The notes below the pieces were generated by a model that worked only from the letters and a program-made list of their open reading frames with translations, was not told the origin of the DNA and searched no databases. Positions 26,257 through 33,970 of a stretch of DNA of 34,858 nt are shown here, one piece after another. The position numbers and the translations under genes are program-made. Every line of letters starts with the position of its first letter. The stretch's first letter is position 1. This DNA is from Candidatus Lambdaproteobacteria bacterium (GTDB taxonomy: Bacteria; SAR324; JACQKK01): assembly GCA_016199125.1 (NCBI GenBank), contig JACQHH010000199.1, positions 1-34,858 of the forward strand, in the 5' to 3' direction.

Positions 26257-26439
26257 GCGTCAACGCTCGCCGGTCGTGCCCGTCCGCCACGCCCGGCCAG
26301 TGCGCCGGCCCACCGCGAACCGTGGGTCGCGCGACGGTTCCCGGGCGCCGGAGCGGTGCCGGGTGCGCCGCCGAATCGCCACGGTACAGGCCCGCCCTGC
26401 GCCGACAACAGCCTGCCACCGCACGTTGAAGGAGATGAC

Positions 26440-27624
26440 ATGACCGGTGTTTTGGAGGGCGTGCGCGTCCTGGACTTCGGGCGCCACATCGCCGGCCCGT
26501 TCTGCGCGACCATGCTCGCGGACATGGGCGCCGAAGTGATCCGCATCGAGAAGATCGACGGCAGCGAGGACCGTTACGTGTTTCCCGTGGGCGAAGGCGG
26601 CACGGGAGCAGGCTTCCTGCAACTGGGGCGCAACAAACTGGGGCTGACCCTGAACCCCATGAAGCCCCAGGGGCGCGACGTGGTGCACAAGCTGGTGCGC
26701 ACGGCGGACGTCGTGGTGGCCAACCTGCCCCTGCCGGCCCTGGTGTCCATGGGCATCGACTACGAGAACCTCAAGGCGATCAAGCCCGACATCATCCTGA
26801 CCATGATCTCCGCCTTCGGCATCGACGGGCCCTACAAGGAACGCGTGGGCTTCGATCTGCTGGGCCAGGCCATGTCCGGCTCCATGCACGTCAGCGGTCC
26901 GGCCGACGTGCCCACCCGCACCAACACGCCCTGGGTGGACTACGGCACGGCGCTCTTCGCCGCCTTCGGCACCCTGGCGGCCATCCTGGAGCGGCGCAAG
27001 ACGGGGCAGGGCCAGTTGGTGGAAGCGTCGCTCTTTTCCACCAGCCTGGCGTTCAACGCGGCCATTCTCATCGATCAGCACGTGCTGCAAAACGGCCGCG
27101 AAGGCCGCGGCAACCTGGGCATGAACTCCGCGCCCAACGATGCCTACCGTACCCGGGACGGCTGGATCGTGCTCATGATCGTGGGCGATCCCATCTATGA
27201 GCGTTGGGCCAAGCTGATGGGCGAGCCCAAGTGGCTGGAGGACCCGCGCTTCAAGACCGACCAGAGCCGCGCCGACCACGGCGAGGAGATCAGCGCGCGC
27301 ATGTCCGACTGGTGCCGCACCCGCAGCAACGCGCAGGCGCTGGAGGAGCTGGAGCAGGCCCGTATCCCGGCCGGGCCGGTGTACACGCCGCAGGAGGCGC
27401 TCGACGACCCGCACGCCCAGGCGCGCGAGCTGTTCAAGTCCCTGGAATATCCGGGCGTGCCACGGCCGGTGCCCCTGGTGGACACGCCGGTGCGCCTGTC
27501 CCACAACCCGGGCGGCATCCGCAAGCGCGCCCCCCTGCTGGGCGAGAACACCGACGCGCTGCTGGCCGAGCTGGGCTACGCAACCGAGGAGATCGCCGCG
27601 CTGCGCAAGGCCCGCGTCGTCTAG
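26440..27624 (+). CDS. Class III (CaiB/BaiF) CoA-transferase
   Basis: 394 residues. The family moves CoA between organic acids through an aspartyl-CoA thioester. Features: LDFGRHIAGPFCATMLADMG at residues about 11-30, AEVIRIEK, the FGIDGPYKERVGFDLLGQA segment with the likely catalytic Asp in GFD, SFSTSLAFNA-like VEASLFSTSLAFNA, and the C-terminal part with RIPAGPVYTPQEAL. AAGGAG lies five bases before ATG 26440. Substrate cannot be told from sequence; it follows the SpoT-like gene by 183 bases. Confidence 0.9.
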   Translation: MTGVLEGVRVLDFGRHIAGPFCATMLADMGAEVIRIEKIDGSEDRYVFPVGEGGTGAGFLQLGRNKLGLTLNPMKPQGRDVVHKLVRTADVVVANLPLPALVSMGIDYENLKAIKPDIILTMISAFGIDGPYKERVGFDLLGQAMSGSMHVSGPADVPTRTNTPWVDYGTALFAAFGTLAAILERRKTGQGQLVEASLFSTSLAFNAAILIDQHVLQNGREGRGNLGMNSAPNDAYRTRDGWIVLMIVGDPIYERWAKLMGEPKWLEDPRFKTDQSRADHGEEISARMSDWCRTRSNAQALEELEQARIPAGPVYTPQEALDDPHAQARELFKSLEYPGVPRPVPLVDTPVRLSHNPGGIRKRAPLLGENTDALLAELGYATEEIAALRKARVV

Positions 27625-27675
27625 CCGACCTGTGCACCGGGCTTGGCGCGAGGCCGCCGCGGTGCCCAGCAACAC

Positions 27676-27909
27676 TCAGAGGGTCTTGTGCGTGCCGTCG
27701 CAGAAGGGCTTGTTGCCGCTGTGCTTGCAGCCGCACCAGGCGATGCGCTTGGCCTCCACTTCCACAATGATCGGTTTGAGCTCGGTAACCTTGTGCGAGC
27801 CGTCGCAATAGGGCTGGTTTTGCGATCGACCGCAGCGGCACCAGGCTTTTTTGCCTGCCGTCTCGTCGATCACATAGGGTCCTTTTTGGGCTATGATGGG
27901 CTCGGTCAC
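27676..27909 (-). CDS. Double CDGSH iron-sulfur protein
   Basis: 77 residues carrying two CDGSH [2Fe-2S] motifs of the form CxCxxSxxxPxCDGxH: CRCGRSQNQPYCDGSH and CGCKHSGNKPFCDGTH. Each binds a redox-active cluster through three cysteines and one histidine. The start is taken as GTG 27909, which has AGGAG eight bases upstream, rather than ATG 27936 of the ORF track. It converges with the CoA-transferase gene. The precise role of such small bacterial proteins is not settled. Confidence 0.88.
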   Translation of the reverse strand: MTEPIIAQKGPYVIDETAGKKAWCRCGRSQNQPYCDGSHKVTELKPIIVEVEAKRIAWCGCKHSGNKPFCDGTHKTL

Positions 27910-28336
27910 GTTGCGGGCTCCTGGTCTTGGGAACATGTGCGCCGCTTCGGTGAAGCCGCGCTGGCCGGTTCAAGCAGGGAAGCATAATCCATAGCCCGGC
28001 CTCTGCGTTGTAAGCCAATTCACCGCGCGTCGCGCAAAAAACGCGGTCCGCGGCGCGCTGGAACGAATTCCGGGTGCGCGTTGCAAATCGGGGGCGAATC
28101 CGGTTTAGATGATTTGCGGGCCGTGCGGCTCGATGGAGCGCCCGCCTCTCAGCGCCTGTGGCGTGCAAGCGGATGGGCCGGCAAGGCGCATCCCGCCTCA
28201 TGACACGCCGCGGAAAAACGCGCCGATCACCTGACCCAAACGCAATAATCGGCGTTTAACCTGATACGTTCCGACACGCGCCGCGCCAAGCCACGCCGCG
28301 GCCCCACAACCGGCACCACTGGAGAAACAGGGCCTC
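27910..28336. other. Intergenic region without a convincing gene
   Basis: About 430 bases between divergent genes. Only short ORFs without ribosome binding sites occur. The notable element is the long imperfect inverted repeat near 28216-28257. Promoters for both neighbours should lie here but none is clear. Confidence 0.5.
28216..28257. promoter_or_regulatory. Imperfect inverted repeat upstream of the YbjN-like gene
   Basis: CGCCGAT (28221-28227) and ATCGGCG (28248-28254) are perfect 7-base arms around a 20-base loop; allowing a 2-base bulge the arms extend to about 10 bases with AAACG and GTTT. It lies about 80 bases before the next start codon. It could be a leader hairpin or operator. 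Confidence 0.35.
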
Positions 28337-28858
28337 ATGAACAATAGTACCGATGTCCAGGGCATGCACCCGCACTTCGACCAGAAACGGGCCGAAGCGC
28401 TTTATGACGCCTACTGGCAGTATCTCTCCGAAGCCAATGTGGTCGATCTGCAACGCGTGCGGGCGGACATGATGACTTGGCGCCGAGGCTCGGCGCAGAT
28501 GGTGCTCAAGATCAACGAAGGCCTGAACAATATCAGCATCTATTCCGTGCTGGTGGCCGGCGTGGCGGGTTCCGAGGCGCTGTTCCGCCACCTGCTGACC
28601 TACAACGTGCTGCAACGGCGCGAGTCGCTGGGGCTGGTCGAAAAGAACAACAAGCTCTACGTGGTGCTCAAGTACACCATGGAGCTGGAGTTGGTGAACG
28701 CGGAGGTGCTGCAACGCCACGTGTACGCGTTGCAGGAGGTGGCCGACAAACTGGACACGGAATTGATGGAGCAGTTCGGAGGAAGCCTGCACTTCGAGGA
28801 TTGGGACCGCCTGGACCAGAGCGGCGTGGACAACCTGTTGACCAATCTGTTCGGCTGA
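28337..28858 (+). CDS. YbjN / type III secretion chaperone-like protein
   Basis: 173 residues, no signal peptide or membrane segment. Residues about 45-150 show the alpha-beta pattern of the YbjN/secretion-chaperone fold: MVLKINEGLNNISIYSVLVA, then a helix, LGLVEKNNKLYVVLKYTMEL and a long final helix (NAEVLQRHVYALQEVADKLD). The acidic C-terminal tail ends in NLLTNLF. The family call is by pattern only. It lies immediately beside fliN, with which it converges. Possible roles are a chaperone or regulator for a C-ring-like partner, but this is inference. A weak AGGG precedes the start. Confidence 0.6.
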   Translation: MNNSTDVQGMHPHFDQKRAEALYDAYWQYLSEANVVDLQRVRADMMTWRRGSAQMVLKINEGLNNISIYSVLVAGVAGSEALFRHLLTYNVLQRRESLGLVEKNNKLYVVLKYTMELELVNAEVLQRHVYALQEVADKLDTELMEQFGGSLHFEDWDRLDQSGVDNLLTNLFG

Positions 28859-28997
28859 GCCGACCGGCGTGGCGATGATCTGATTTCAGAACGGCGCCCC
28901 CGCGCACAGGAGCGCCTCCCGTGCACTTGTGCTCCGGGGAGGATCTGCGTGATCCCTTGGCCGCGTGCCTGGTGCGCTGCCTGACGGGAATTCGGAA

Positions 28998-29420
28998 TTA
29001 ATTGTCCGCTGAGGAAACCGCTTCGGATTCGTCGGGGCGCGTCACCTCGCTGATGCGCACGCCGTAACGCTCATTGACCACCACCACCTCGCCCCGGGCC
29101 ATCAGGCGTCCGGACACCGTGATGTCCATGGGCTCGCCCACGACCTTGGTGAACTCCACGATGCCACCCACGCTCAGGCCCAGGATTTCGCGCACGCTGA
29201 GCTGGGTCTGGCCGATCTCCACGCTGAGCCGCAGCGGCACATCGTGGATGAATTCGATCTTGTGGTAGGGGCTGTCGGTATCGTCGTCATGACCCTTGGC
29301 CGCGGCAATGGGGCTGAGCGACTTGCGGTGACCGATGACGGAATAGAGTTCATCGTCCCCTTCCTCGGCACCAAAATCGTCCGCTTCGGTCAGGGCGGTG
29401 TCGTCGTCACGTTGGGCCAT
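28998..29420 (-). CDS. fliN: Flagellar switch protein FliN (orphan copy)
   Basis: 140 residues. The SpoA domain is at about 58-127: HDVPLRLSVEIGQTQLSVRE, ILGLSVGGIVEF, GEPMDITVSGRLMARGEVVV and NERYGVRISEV, a complete and typical FliN core. Before it is a 55-residue acidic, probably disordered N-terminal extension, longer than in many FliN proteins. FliN normally forms the base of the C-ring with FliM and is encoded next to fliM and fliO/P; here neither is present, and the neighbours are a YbjN-like gene and a sugar transferase. CGGAG lies seven bases before the ATG. A sigma54-like site lies about 80 bases upstream. Confidence 0.9.
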   Translation of the reverse strand: MAQRDDDTALTEADDFGAEEGDDELYSVIGHRKSLSPIAAAKGHDDDTDSPYHKIEFIHDVPLRLSVEIGQTQLSVREILGLSVGGIVEFTKVVGEPMDITVSGRLMARGEVVVVNERYGVRISEVTRPDESEAVSSADN

Positions 29421-29500
29421 GGTCGGCTCCGGTCGGTACAGGTTCAGCCCTGGGCGGATTCCGCCTCGCGGGCTGCAAGCAGGGTCCCCTGCGAAAGTTC

Positions 29501-29525
29501 TATCAATTCCCGTACCAAATTGATA
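29501..29525. promoter_or_regulatory. Perfect AT-rich inverted repeat between fliN and the sugar transferase
   Basis: TATCAATT and AATTGATA are perfect 8-base arms around CCCGTACCA. Its AT-richness in GC-rich surroundings and its place between divergent promoters suggest an operator. Confidence 0.55.
29502..29517 (-). promoter_or_regulatory. Possible sigma54 promoter for fliN
   Basis: On the minus strand TGGTACG-GGAA-TTGAT resembles the sigma54 consensus TGGCACG-N4-TTGCW, with the invariant -24 GG present but GA in place of GC at -12. Transcription would start about 70 bases before fliN. Sigma54 control is common for flagellar genes, but the -12 mismatch is serious. Confidence 0.3.
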
Positions 29526-29555
29526 CGGCGCCCTTTTTTTCGCGGACCCGCGCGC

Positions 29556-29584
29556 TTGACCGGCGCTGTCCGGGGCTTGATACT
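29556..29584 (+). promoter_or_regulatory. Sigma70-type promoter for the sugar transferase
   Basis: TTGACC (5 of 6) and GATACT (4 of 6) are separated by 17 bases. The predicted start near 29591 lies after the track's ATG 29585, so translation must begin further downstream. Confidence 0.55.
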
Positions 29585-29650
29585 ATGGCCAGATGCGGAA
29601 TGCGCGCCACCTCCCTGCGCGCGTTCCCGCGCCGTCACCGCGCTGTGCCG

Positions 29651-31294
29651 ATGCCGCGGATGGGCGCCCTTGCCGGGTGGTGTAGAACCGTGCTTCGCCG
29701 CCAATACCAGATCGTACTTGCCGCTACGGTGGTGCTGGACCTGCTGCTGATCCTGGCGGCCTGGAACGCGTCCTACTGGATGCGCTTCTACGCCGTCAAT
29801 GTCCCTCCCGCCCAGATGTACATCCTGCCCCGCGCGGCCGAGCACGGCCTCAACGCAGCCGGGCTGGACTATGGCGACGTGGCGTTGCTGGACCTGCTGC
29901 TGGACAAGCCCTATTCCAACTTGTTTGCGCTGCGCCGGGCCATCGCGGAGAATCTCTCGCCGGACAAGTTCGCCCTGCTCGATGCGCGGCTGGAGTCGCT
30001 GGTGCGCGAGTTGCCGGCCATCCCGCCCTATGCGCCCTACCGCAAGGTGAACAACTTCCTGATCATCCTTTCGCTGATCGTCTTCAGGCTGACGGGCGTC
30101 TACGGCGGGGTACCCTTCCAGACTTTGCGCCGCGAGATCGCCGCGGCCTGGAAGGGAGGCGTGGCCGTGATCGTGGTCACGATGGCCACCAGCTTCTTCT
30201 ATCGCGATTTTGAGTATTCGCGGGTGCACATGGTCTACTTCGGCCTGCTGGCGCTGGGCCTGCTGGCCTTGGGCCGGCTGACCCTGCGCGGAGTGTTGGC
30301 CGCCTTGCGGCAGCGCGGCTATCTGCTGCGCAGCTTTGTCCTGGTGGGGGATTCGGCGCTGGCCGCCCGCTTCTACGCACAATGGCAGCGCCACCCCAAC
30401 CTGGGCATGCGGTTGCTGGGGCTGGTCACGCCGGGAGACACCGTGGAAACCCCGGCCCTGCGCGACATTCCGCGGCTCGGACCCATCTCCGCGCTGAGCG
30501 ACATTCTCACGCGCACCTCGGCGCAACTGGTGGTCAGCGCCCTGACCATGGCGCAACACGACTCCGTCGCGGCGCTGCAACAGGGCCTGGCCACGCACCT
30601 GGTGGATCACAAGATCGTGCCCGACCTCTACAGCCCCACGACCCTGCATGCGGAGCCGGAAAAGCTGGGAGGCATTCCGCTGATCACCGTCACGCAAAGC
30701 CCCCTGGAGGGCTGGAACCTGGTGGTTAAACGCACCATCGACGTGGCGGGCAGCCTGGTGGCGCTGTTGCTGTTCTCGCCACTGTTCCTGGCCATCGTGC
30801 TGGCCATGCGCCTTTCGTCCCCCGGGCCCGTCTTCTATATGCAGGAGCGCATGGGCTGGAACGGGCGCAACTTCAACATGCTCAAGTTTCGTTCCATGCG
30901 CGTGGACGCCGAGGCGCAGACCGGGGCCGTGTGGGCCAGTGCCGACGACGCCCGCAGCACGCTCATCGGGCGCCTGCTGCGCCGCACGAGCCTGGACGAG
31001 TTGCCGCAGCTCATCAACGTGCTGCGCGGGGAGATGAGCCTGGTGGGCCCGCGCCCGGAGCGACCGGTGTTCATCGAGAATTTCCGCACGCAGATTCCGC
31101 ACTACATGCTGCGCCACAAGATCAAGGCGGGCATGACAGGCTGGGCGCAGATCAACGGCTGGCGGGGCAACACCTCGCTGGAGAAGCGCATCGAGTTTGA
31201 CCTGTTTTATATTTCACACTGGTCAATCGGCTTCGATTTTCGTATTTTATTTCTGACGCTCTTCAAGGGGTTCATCCATCCCAACGCCTATTAG
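29651..31294 (+). CDS. Undecaprenyl-phosphate hexose-1-phosphate transferase (WcaJ/EpsE type)
   Basis: About 547 residues. It is a membrane enzyme that starts exopolysaccharide repeat synthesis by loading a sugar phosphate onto undecaprenyl phosphate. Four N-terminal hydrophobic segments (for example IVLAATVVLDLLLILAAW) are followed by a CoA-binding-like Rossmann domain (LVGDSALAARFYAQW) and the C-terminal sugar transferase domain: VKRTIDVAGSLVALLLF, PGPVFYMQERMGWNG, FNMLKFRSM, RRTSLDELPQLINVLRGEMS and LVGPRPERP. The start at 29651 is chosen because the promoter excludes 29585; GTG 29690 is possible. No other exopolysaccharide genes are in the window. Confidence 0.9.
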   Translation: MPRMGALAGWCRTVLRRQYQIVLAATVVLDLLLILAAWNASYWMRFYAVNVPPAQMYILPRAAEHGLNAAGLDYGDVALLDLLLDKPYSNLFALRRAIAENLSPDKFALLDARLESLVRELPAIPPYAPYRKVNNFLIILSLIVFRLTGVYGGVPFQTLRREIAAAWKGGVAVIVVTMATSFFYRDFEYSRVHMVYFGLLALGLLALGRLTLRGVLAALRQRGYLLRSFVLVGDSALAARFYAQWQRHPNLGMRLLGLVTPGDTVETPALRDIPRLGPISALSDILTRTSAQLVVSALTMAQHDSVAALQQGLATHLVDHKIVPDLYSPTTLHAEPEKLGGIPLITVTQSPLEGWNLVVKRTIDVAGSLVALLLFSPLFLAIVLAMRLSSPGPVFYMQERMGWNGRNFNMLKFRSMRVDAEAQTGAVWASADDARSTLIGRLLRRTSLDELPQLINVLRGEMSLVGPRPERPVFIENFRTQIPHYMLRHKIKAGMTGWAQINGWRGNTSLEKRIEFDLFYISHWSIGFDFRILFLTLFKGFIHPNAY

Positions 31295-31313
31295 GGGCAC
31301 AGGAAGTGCCCTT
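31293..31313 (+). terminator. Hairpin just after the sugar transferase stop
   Basis: AGGGGCAC and GTGCCCTT pair around AGGAA (six perfect pairs plus one wobble and one A-T), directly at the stop codon. No T-run follows, so it may be a weak terminator or an mRNA 3'-stabilising hairpin. Confidence 0.3.
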
Positions 31314-31384
31314 GATCGGCCCCGCAGCGGGTGGAGTGCTTGGCGTGTGCCCCGCGAAGGAACCTACCACAGGGAGGTGACGCC

Positions 31385-32242
31385 ATGGCCACATCGGCAA
31401 ATCCCGCCAAGTTCTTGTCTTCCAAGCACAGCCGCACCTATCGCCTTGAAATGGAAGGCCGCACCCTGATGTTGCTCGTCGGGTTGCTGGCACTCACCGG
31501 CCTGGTGGTCTTCTACCTGGGCATGCTCAGCGGCATGGGCCTGCGCGACGCCAACACGGCCGCGCCGGTGGCCGGGCTGGTGCCTGCCACGCCATCCGCC
31601 GCGAGCGGCCCGAATGCTCAGGGCGCCGCGCAGCCCACCGGAGAGGAGGCGCTGAAGCCCGAGTCCTTGAGCTTCAATCAGTCCCTCACCGGAGACAAGG
31701 CGGCCCTGGAGGGTCTCAGGATTACCGATTCCGGCGTCACCCAGCGCACCGAGGCCTTGTTGACCCGCGCCGAGCGCGAGCTGGTGCTGGAGGAGGTGCC
31801 GGTGCCGAAGCAGCCCCTGGCAGCCGGCCCCGCTGCGCCTCAGGTGGTCAAGCCCAGCGCAGCAGCCCCCGCCGCACCGCAGGTGGCCAGGCCCAGCGCG
31901 GCTGCCCCGGCAGCGTCCCGCGCCAACGCCGCCACACCCGCGCCGGCCCGGCAGCCCCAGGCACCCACCGCTCCGCAGGCCGCCGCGCCCACGGCCAACG
32001 GGGACGGTGCCTACACGGTGCAGGTGTTCTCATCGCAGCATGCCGACAATGCGCAGGAGCTGGTCTCCAACCTGCGGCGGCAGGGCTTCAACGCCTACAT
32101 GAATCAATTCCAGGCCGCCAACAGCAAGACCTGGTATCGAGTGCGCGTGGGCCGCGGCGCCACCAAGGCAGAAGCCGAGACGCTGAAGGAACGGCTGATG
32201 CGCGAGGCCAATATCAAGTCGCCGGCAGTGCTGCGCCAATAA
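31385..32242 (+). CDS. Inner-membrane SPOR-domain protein
   Basis: 285 residues. A single transmembrane segment near 30-48 (LMLLVGLLALTGLVVFYLGM) follows a short cytoplasmic tail, then a long alanine/proline linker containing near-repeats (APQVVKPSAAAPA, APQVARPSAAAPA), and a C-terminal SPOR domain from about residue 210 (YTVQVFSSQHADNAQELVSN, YRVRVGRG). SPOR domains bind denuded peptidoglycan at division sites, so a cell-division or envelope role is expected. GGAGGT lies five bases before the ATG. It follows the sugar transferase by 90 bases. Confidence 0.9.
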   Translation: MATSANPAKFLSSKHSRTYRLEMEGRTLMLLVGLLALTGLVVFYLGMLSGMGLRDANTAAPVAGLVPATPSAASGPNAQGAAQPTGEEALKPESLSFNQSLTGDKAALEGLRITDSGVTQRTEALLTRAERELVLEEVPVPKQPLAAGPAAPQVVKPSAAAPAAPQVARPSAAAPAASRANAATPAPARQPQAPTAPQAAAPTANGDGAYTVQVFSSQHADNAQELVSNLRRQGFNAYMNQFQAANSKTWYRVRVGRGATKAEAETLKERLMREANIKSPAVLRQ

Positions 32243-32370
32243 CTTCGCCGCCCGACCTCCCTCTCCTCCTCCGGGACGCTCCCGCTCGGCGCGGTGCCAC
32301 CCCGCGCCGGGGAATTTCCACCCTGCGCGGCGTGGTGCGTCGAGACGAAATTCAGCGGGCCGCGGCGAGA

Positions 32371-33594
32371 CTAGGGGGCGGACCAGATGCTGCTGTCCGG
32401 CCGGAAGGCCAGCCAGGCGAAGGCGAAGTGGTTGCCATGGGGCAGCGGGGTGAGCCGCTTGCCCAGCAGTGGGCCGGCGGTGGCGTGGCCGAACTGGTTC
32501 CACGTGGAATGCGTCTGCTCGTCCAGCCAGCGGCCAGCCTCGCTCCGCACGAAGGTCAGCTCGCGCCCCTCCAGCTTGCGCGCGAACACGGCGCCTGAGC
32601 CGACTTCCCGCGATTCGCCGATGACCCGTCCGGCCAGGGCCGAGCGCGTGCCGGCGGTGAAAAAGACCACCACCGCCTCGCCGCCCAGACGGTCGTTCAC
32701 GGCGCCCAGCGGCGCCAACAGGCGATAGGGGTAGGCCCGGGCCACGGAGCCCCGTTCCAGGGCCACCACGCGCTCGGTGGCCGGCAGACGCGCATCCACC
32801 GCGGAGCGCATGAGGAAGGGCTGGGTGTTTTCCGGGCTGTCGTAGTCTTCGTACGGATTGATGCCATAAGGCCGGAAATGGCCGGTCTCGCGCGAAAGCA
32901 CCTTGCCCTGGGGAAAAGCCTGGCGATAGGTGGCGAAGGCCACCAGCGGCGCCGGAAGGAAGGTGAGCGTGGTGCCCGTATAGGCCCCTACGATGCCCGT
33001 GCCGGTAAGCTGCTGCCACCACGATTCGGTCTGGCGGTCCCACATCACCAGATCGCTGTTGCGCAGCTTGCCCGTGGTGCCGAAGTCCAGCACGCGCCCT
33101 TCCACGCGGCGGTCGAACACCAGGGCGCTGTTGCACAGGGGGCAGAAGGTGATCACCAGCGGATCGCCCCCCACCGTGTCATTGACGATCTCGTGCCAGA
33201 TCAGCACCTGCAGCGGATAGGCGCGCACGTCGGCGCCGCGCTCCACCACCAGCACGGGCTCGCCCGCCTCCAGCCAGACAGCCGCCTCGGCGTTGCTGAC
33301 GAAGGCCGGCTTGTCGATGGGAGGAATGCCGTCCCGCGGGGGACCGCCGGAAATGATCTCGCGGAAGTCGACGGAAGCCTTGGCGAAGTCCGTGCGCGTC
33401 CATTCGCCGCGCCAGACCTGCACCTGAGGGCTGAGATGCTGATCGCCCGGGATGCGCTCTGCCGCGGCGACGGGCCAAGCGCAAAGCATCGCCAGCAGGC
33501 CCACGTGAAGGGCGGCACCTACGACCAGCCCGCGCCGTGCCGCGCCCTGGCGATGTCGCGCCGCGTCCGCATTGCGCTGGTTGCTCCCGCCCAT
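32371..33594 (-). CDS. Exported DUF3179 protein
   Basis: 407 residues with an N-terminal signal peptide (LVVGAALHVGLLAMLCAWPVAAA, cleaved near residue 45). The DUF3179 domain fills the rest: WLEAGEPVLVVERGADVRAYP, WHEIVNDTVGGDPLVITFCP, the CPLCNSALVFDR motif with a CxxC pair, SDLVMWDRQTESWWQQLTG and HFRPYGINPYEDYDSP. The biochemical role of the family is unknown; the CxxC and exported location could suit metal or redox function. A perfect 14-bp palindrome lies 34 bases upstream of the start codon. Confidence 0.85.
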   Translation of the reverse strand: MGGSNQRNADAARHRQGAARRGLVVGAALHVGLLAMLCAWPVAAAERIPGDQHLSPQVQVWRGEWTRTDFAKASVDFREIISGGPPRDGIPPIDKPAFVSNAEAAVWLEAGEPVLVVERGADVRAYPLQVLIWHEIVNDTVGGDPLVITFCPLCNSALVFDRRVEGRVLDFGTTGKLRNSDLVMWDRQTESWWQQLTGTGIVGAYTGTTLTFLPAPLVAFATYRQAFPQGKVLSRETGHFRPYGINPYEDYDSPENTQPFLMRSAVDARLPATERVVALERGSVARAYPYRLLAPLGAVNDRLGGEAVVVFFTAGTRSALAGRVIGESREVGSGAVFARKLEGRELTFVRSEAGRWLDEQTHSTWNQFGHATAGPLLGKRLTPLPHGNHFAFAWLAFRPDSSIWSAP

Positions 33595-33970
33595 GCCACA
33601 CTCCCCTTCCCCCGGTGCGTCGCGTGCCGGACAATTGTCCGTGCTCCCGTCCGTATCCTACAGCAGTCGCAAAAAAAGCGTGTAAGCACCATTACCCGCG
33701 TAGCAGGTCCGCGGACCGGTGGGTGCTCCGCCCGGCTGTCGGCGCCATTGCAAAAGGCCGCCCGCCGGGGCTGGGCATCGGCGACCCCCAGAGGCGGAAG
33801 GTGGGGAAGTGGCGCGGCACGCGTGCCGTGGTGCGGGCGAACGCGTCTGCGCCGCGGAATCGTCCACGCAGATTTGCTTCGACTGTGGGGAGGTGTTGCC
33901 CGTGCGGAGGCACGCCGTCACGCCGTCGTGCGGCGGCGACCGGGCCTCGTGACGGGCCACCGGCAAGGCG
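33595..33970. other. Intergenic region between the DUF3179 and serine recombinase genes
   Basis: About 375 bases. It contains the palindrome at 33628-33641 and an A-tract (CGCAAAAAAAGCG) near 33668-33680. The ORFs running through it are shadows. No terminator with a clear T-run follows the recombinase. Confidence 0.5.
33628..33641. promoter_or_regulatory. Perfect palindrome CGGACAATTGTCCG
   Basis: A 14-base perfect palindrome with an AT centre, 34 bases upstream of the DUF3179 start codon and near its presumed transcription start. It looks like a dimeric repressor site; the regulator is unknown. Confidence 0.5.

Noticed and set aside
26255-26340. Terminator after the SpoT-like gene
   Set aside because: GAGCGT-CA-ACGCTC and GAACCGT/ACGGTTC can pair, but no T-run follows either and the first loop is too small.
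28093-28230. Short plus-strand ORF of about 46 codons
   Set aside because: No ribosome binding site, no similarity, and a composition like random GC-rich sequence.
29585-29650. Upstream start of the sugar transferase at 29585
   Set aside because: The codon lies directly after the predicted -10 box and before the predicted transcription start.
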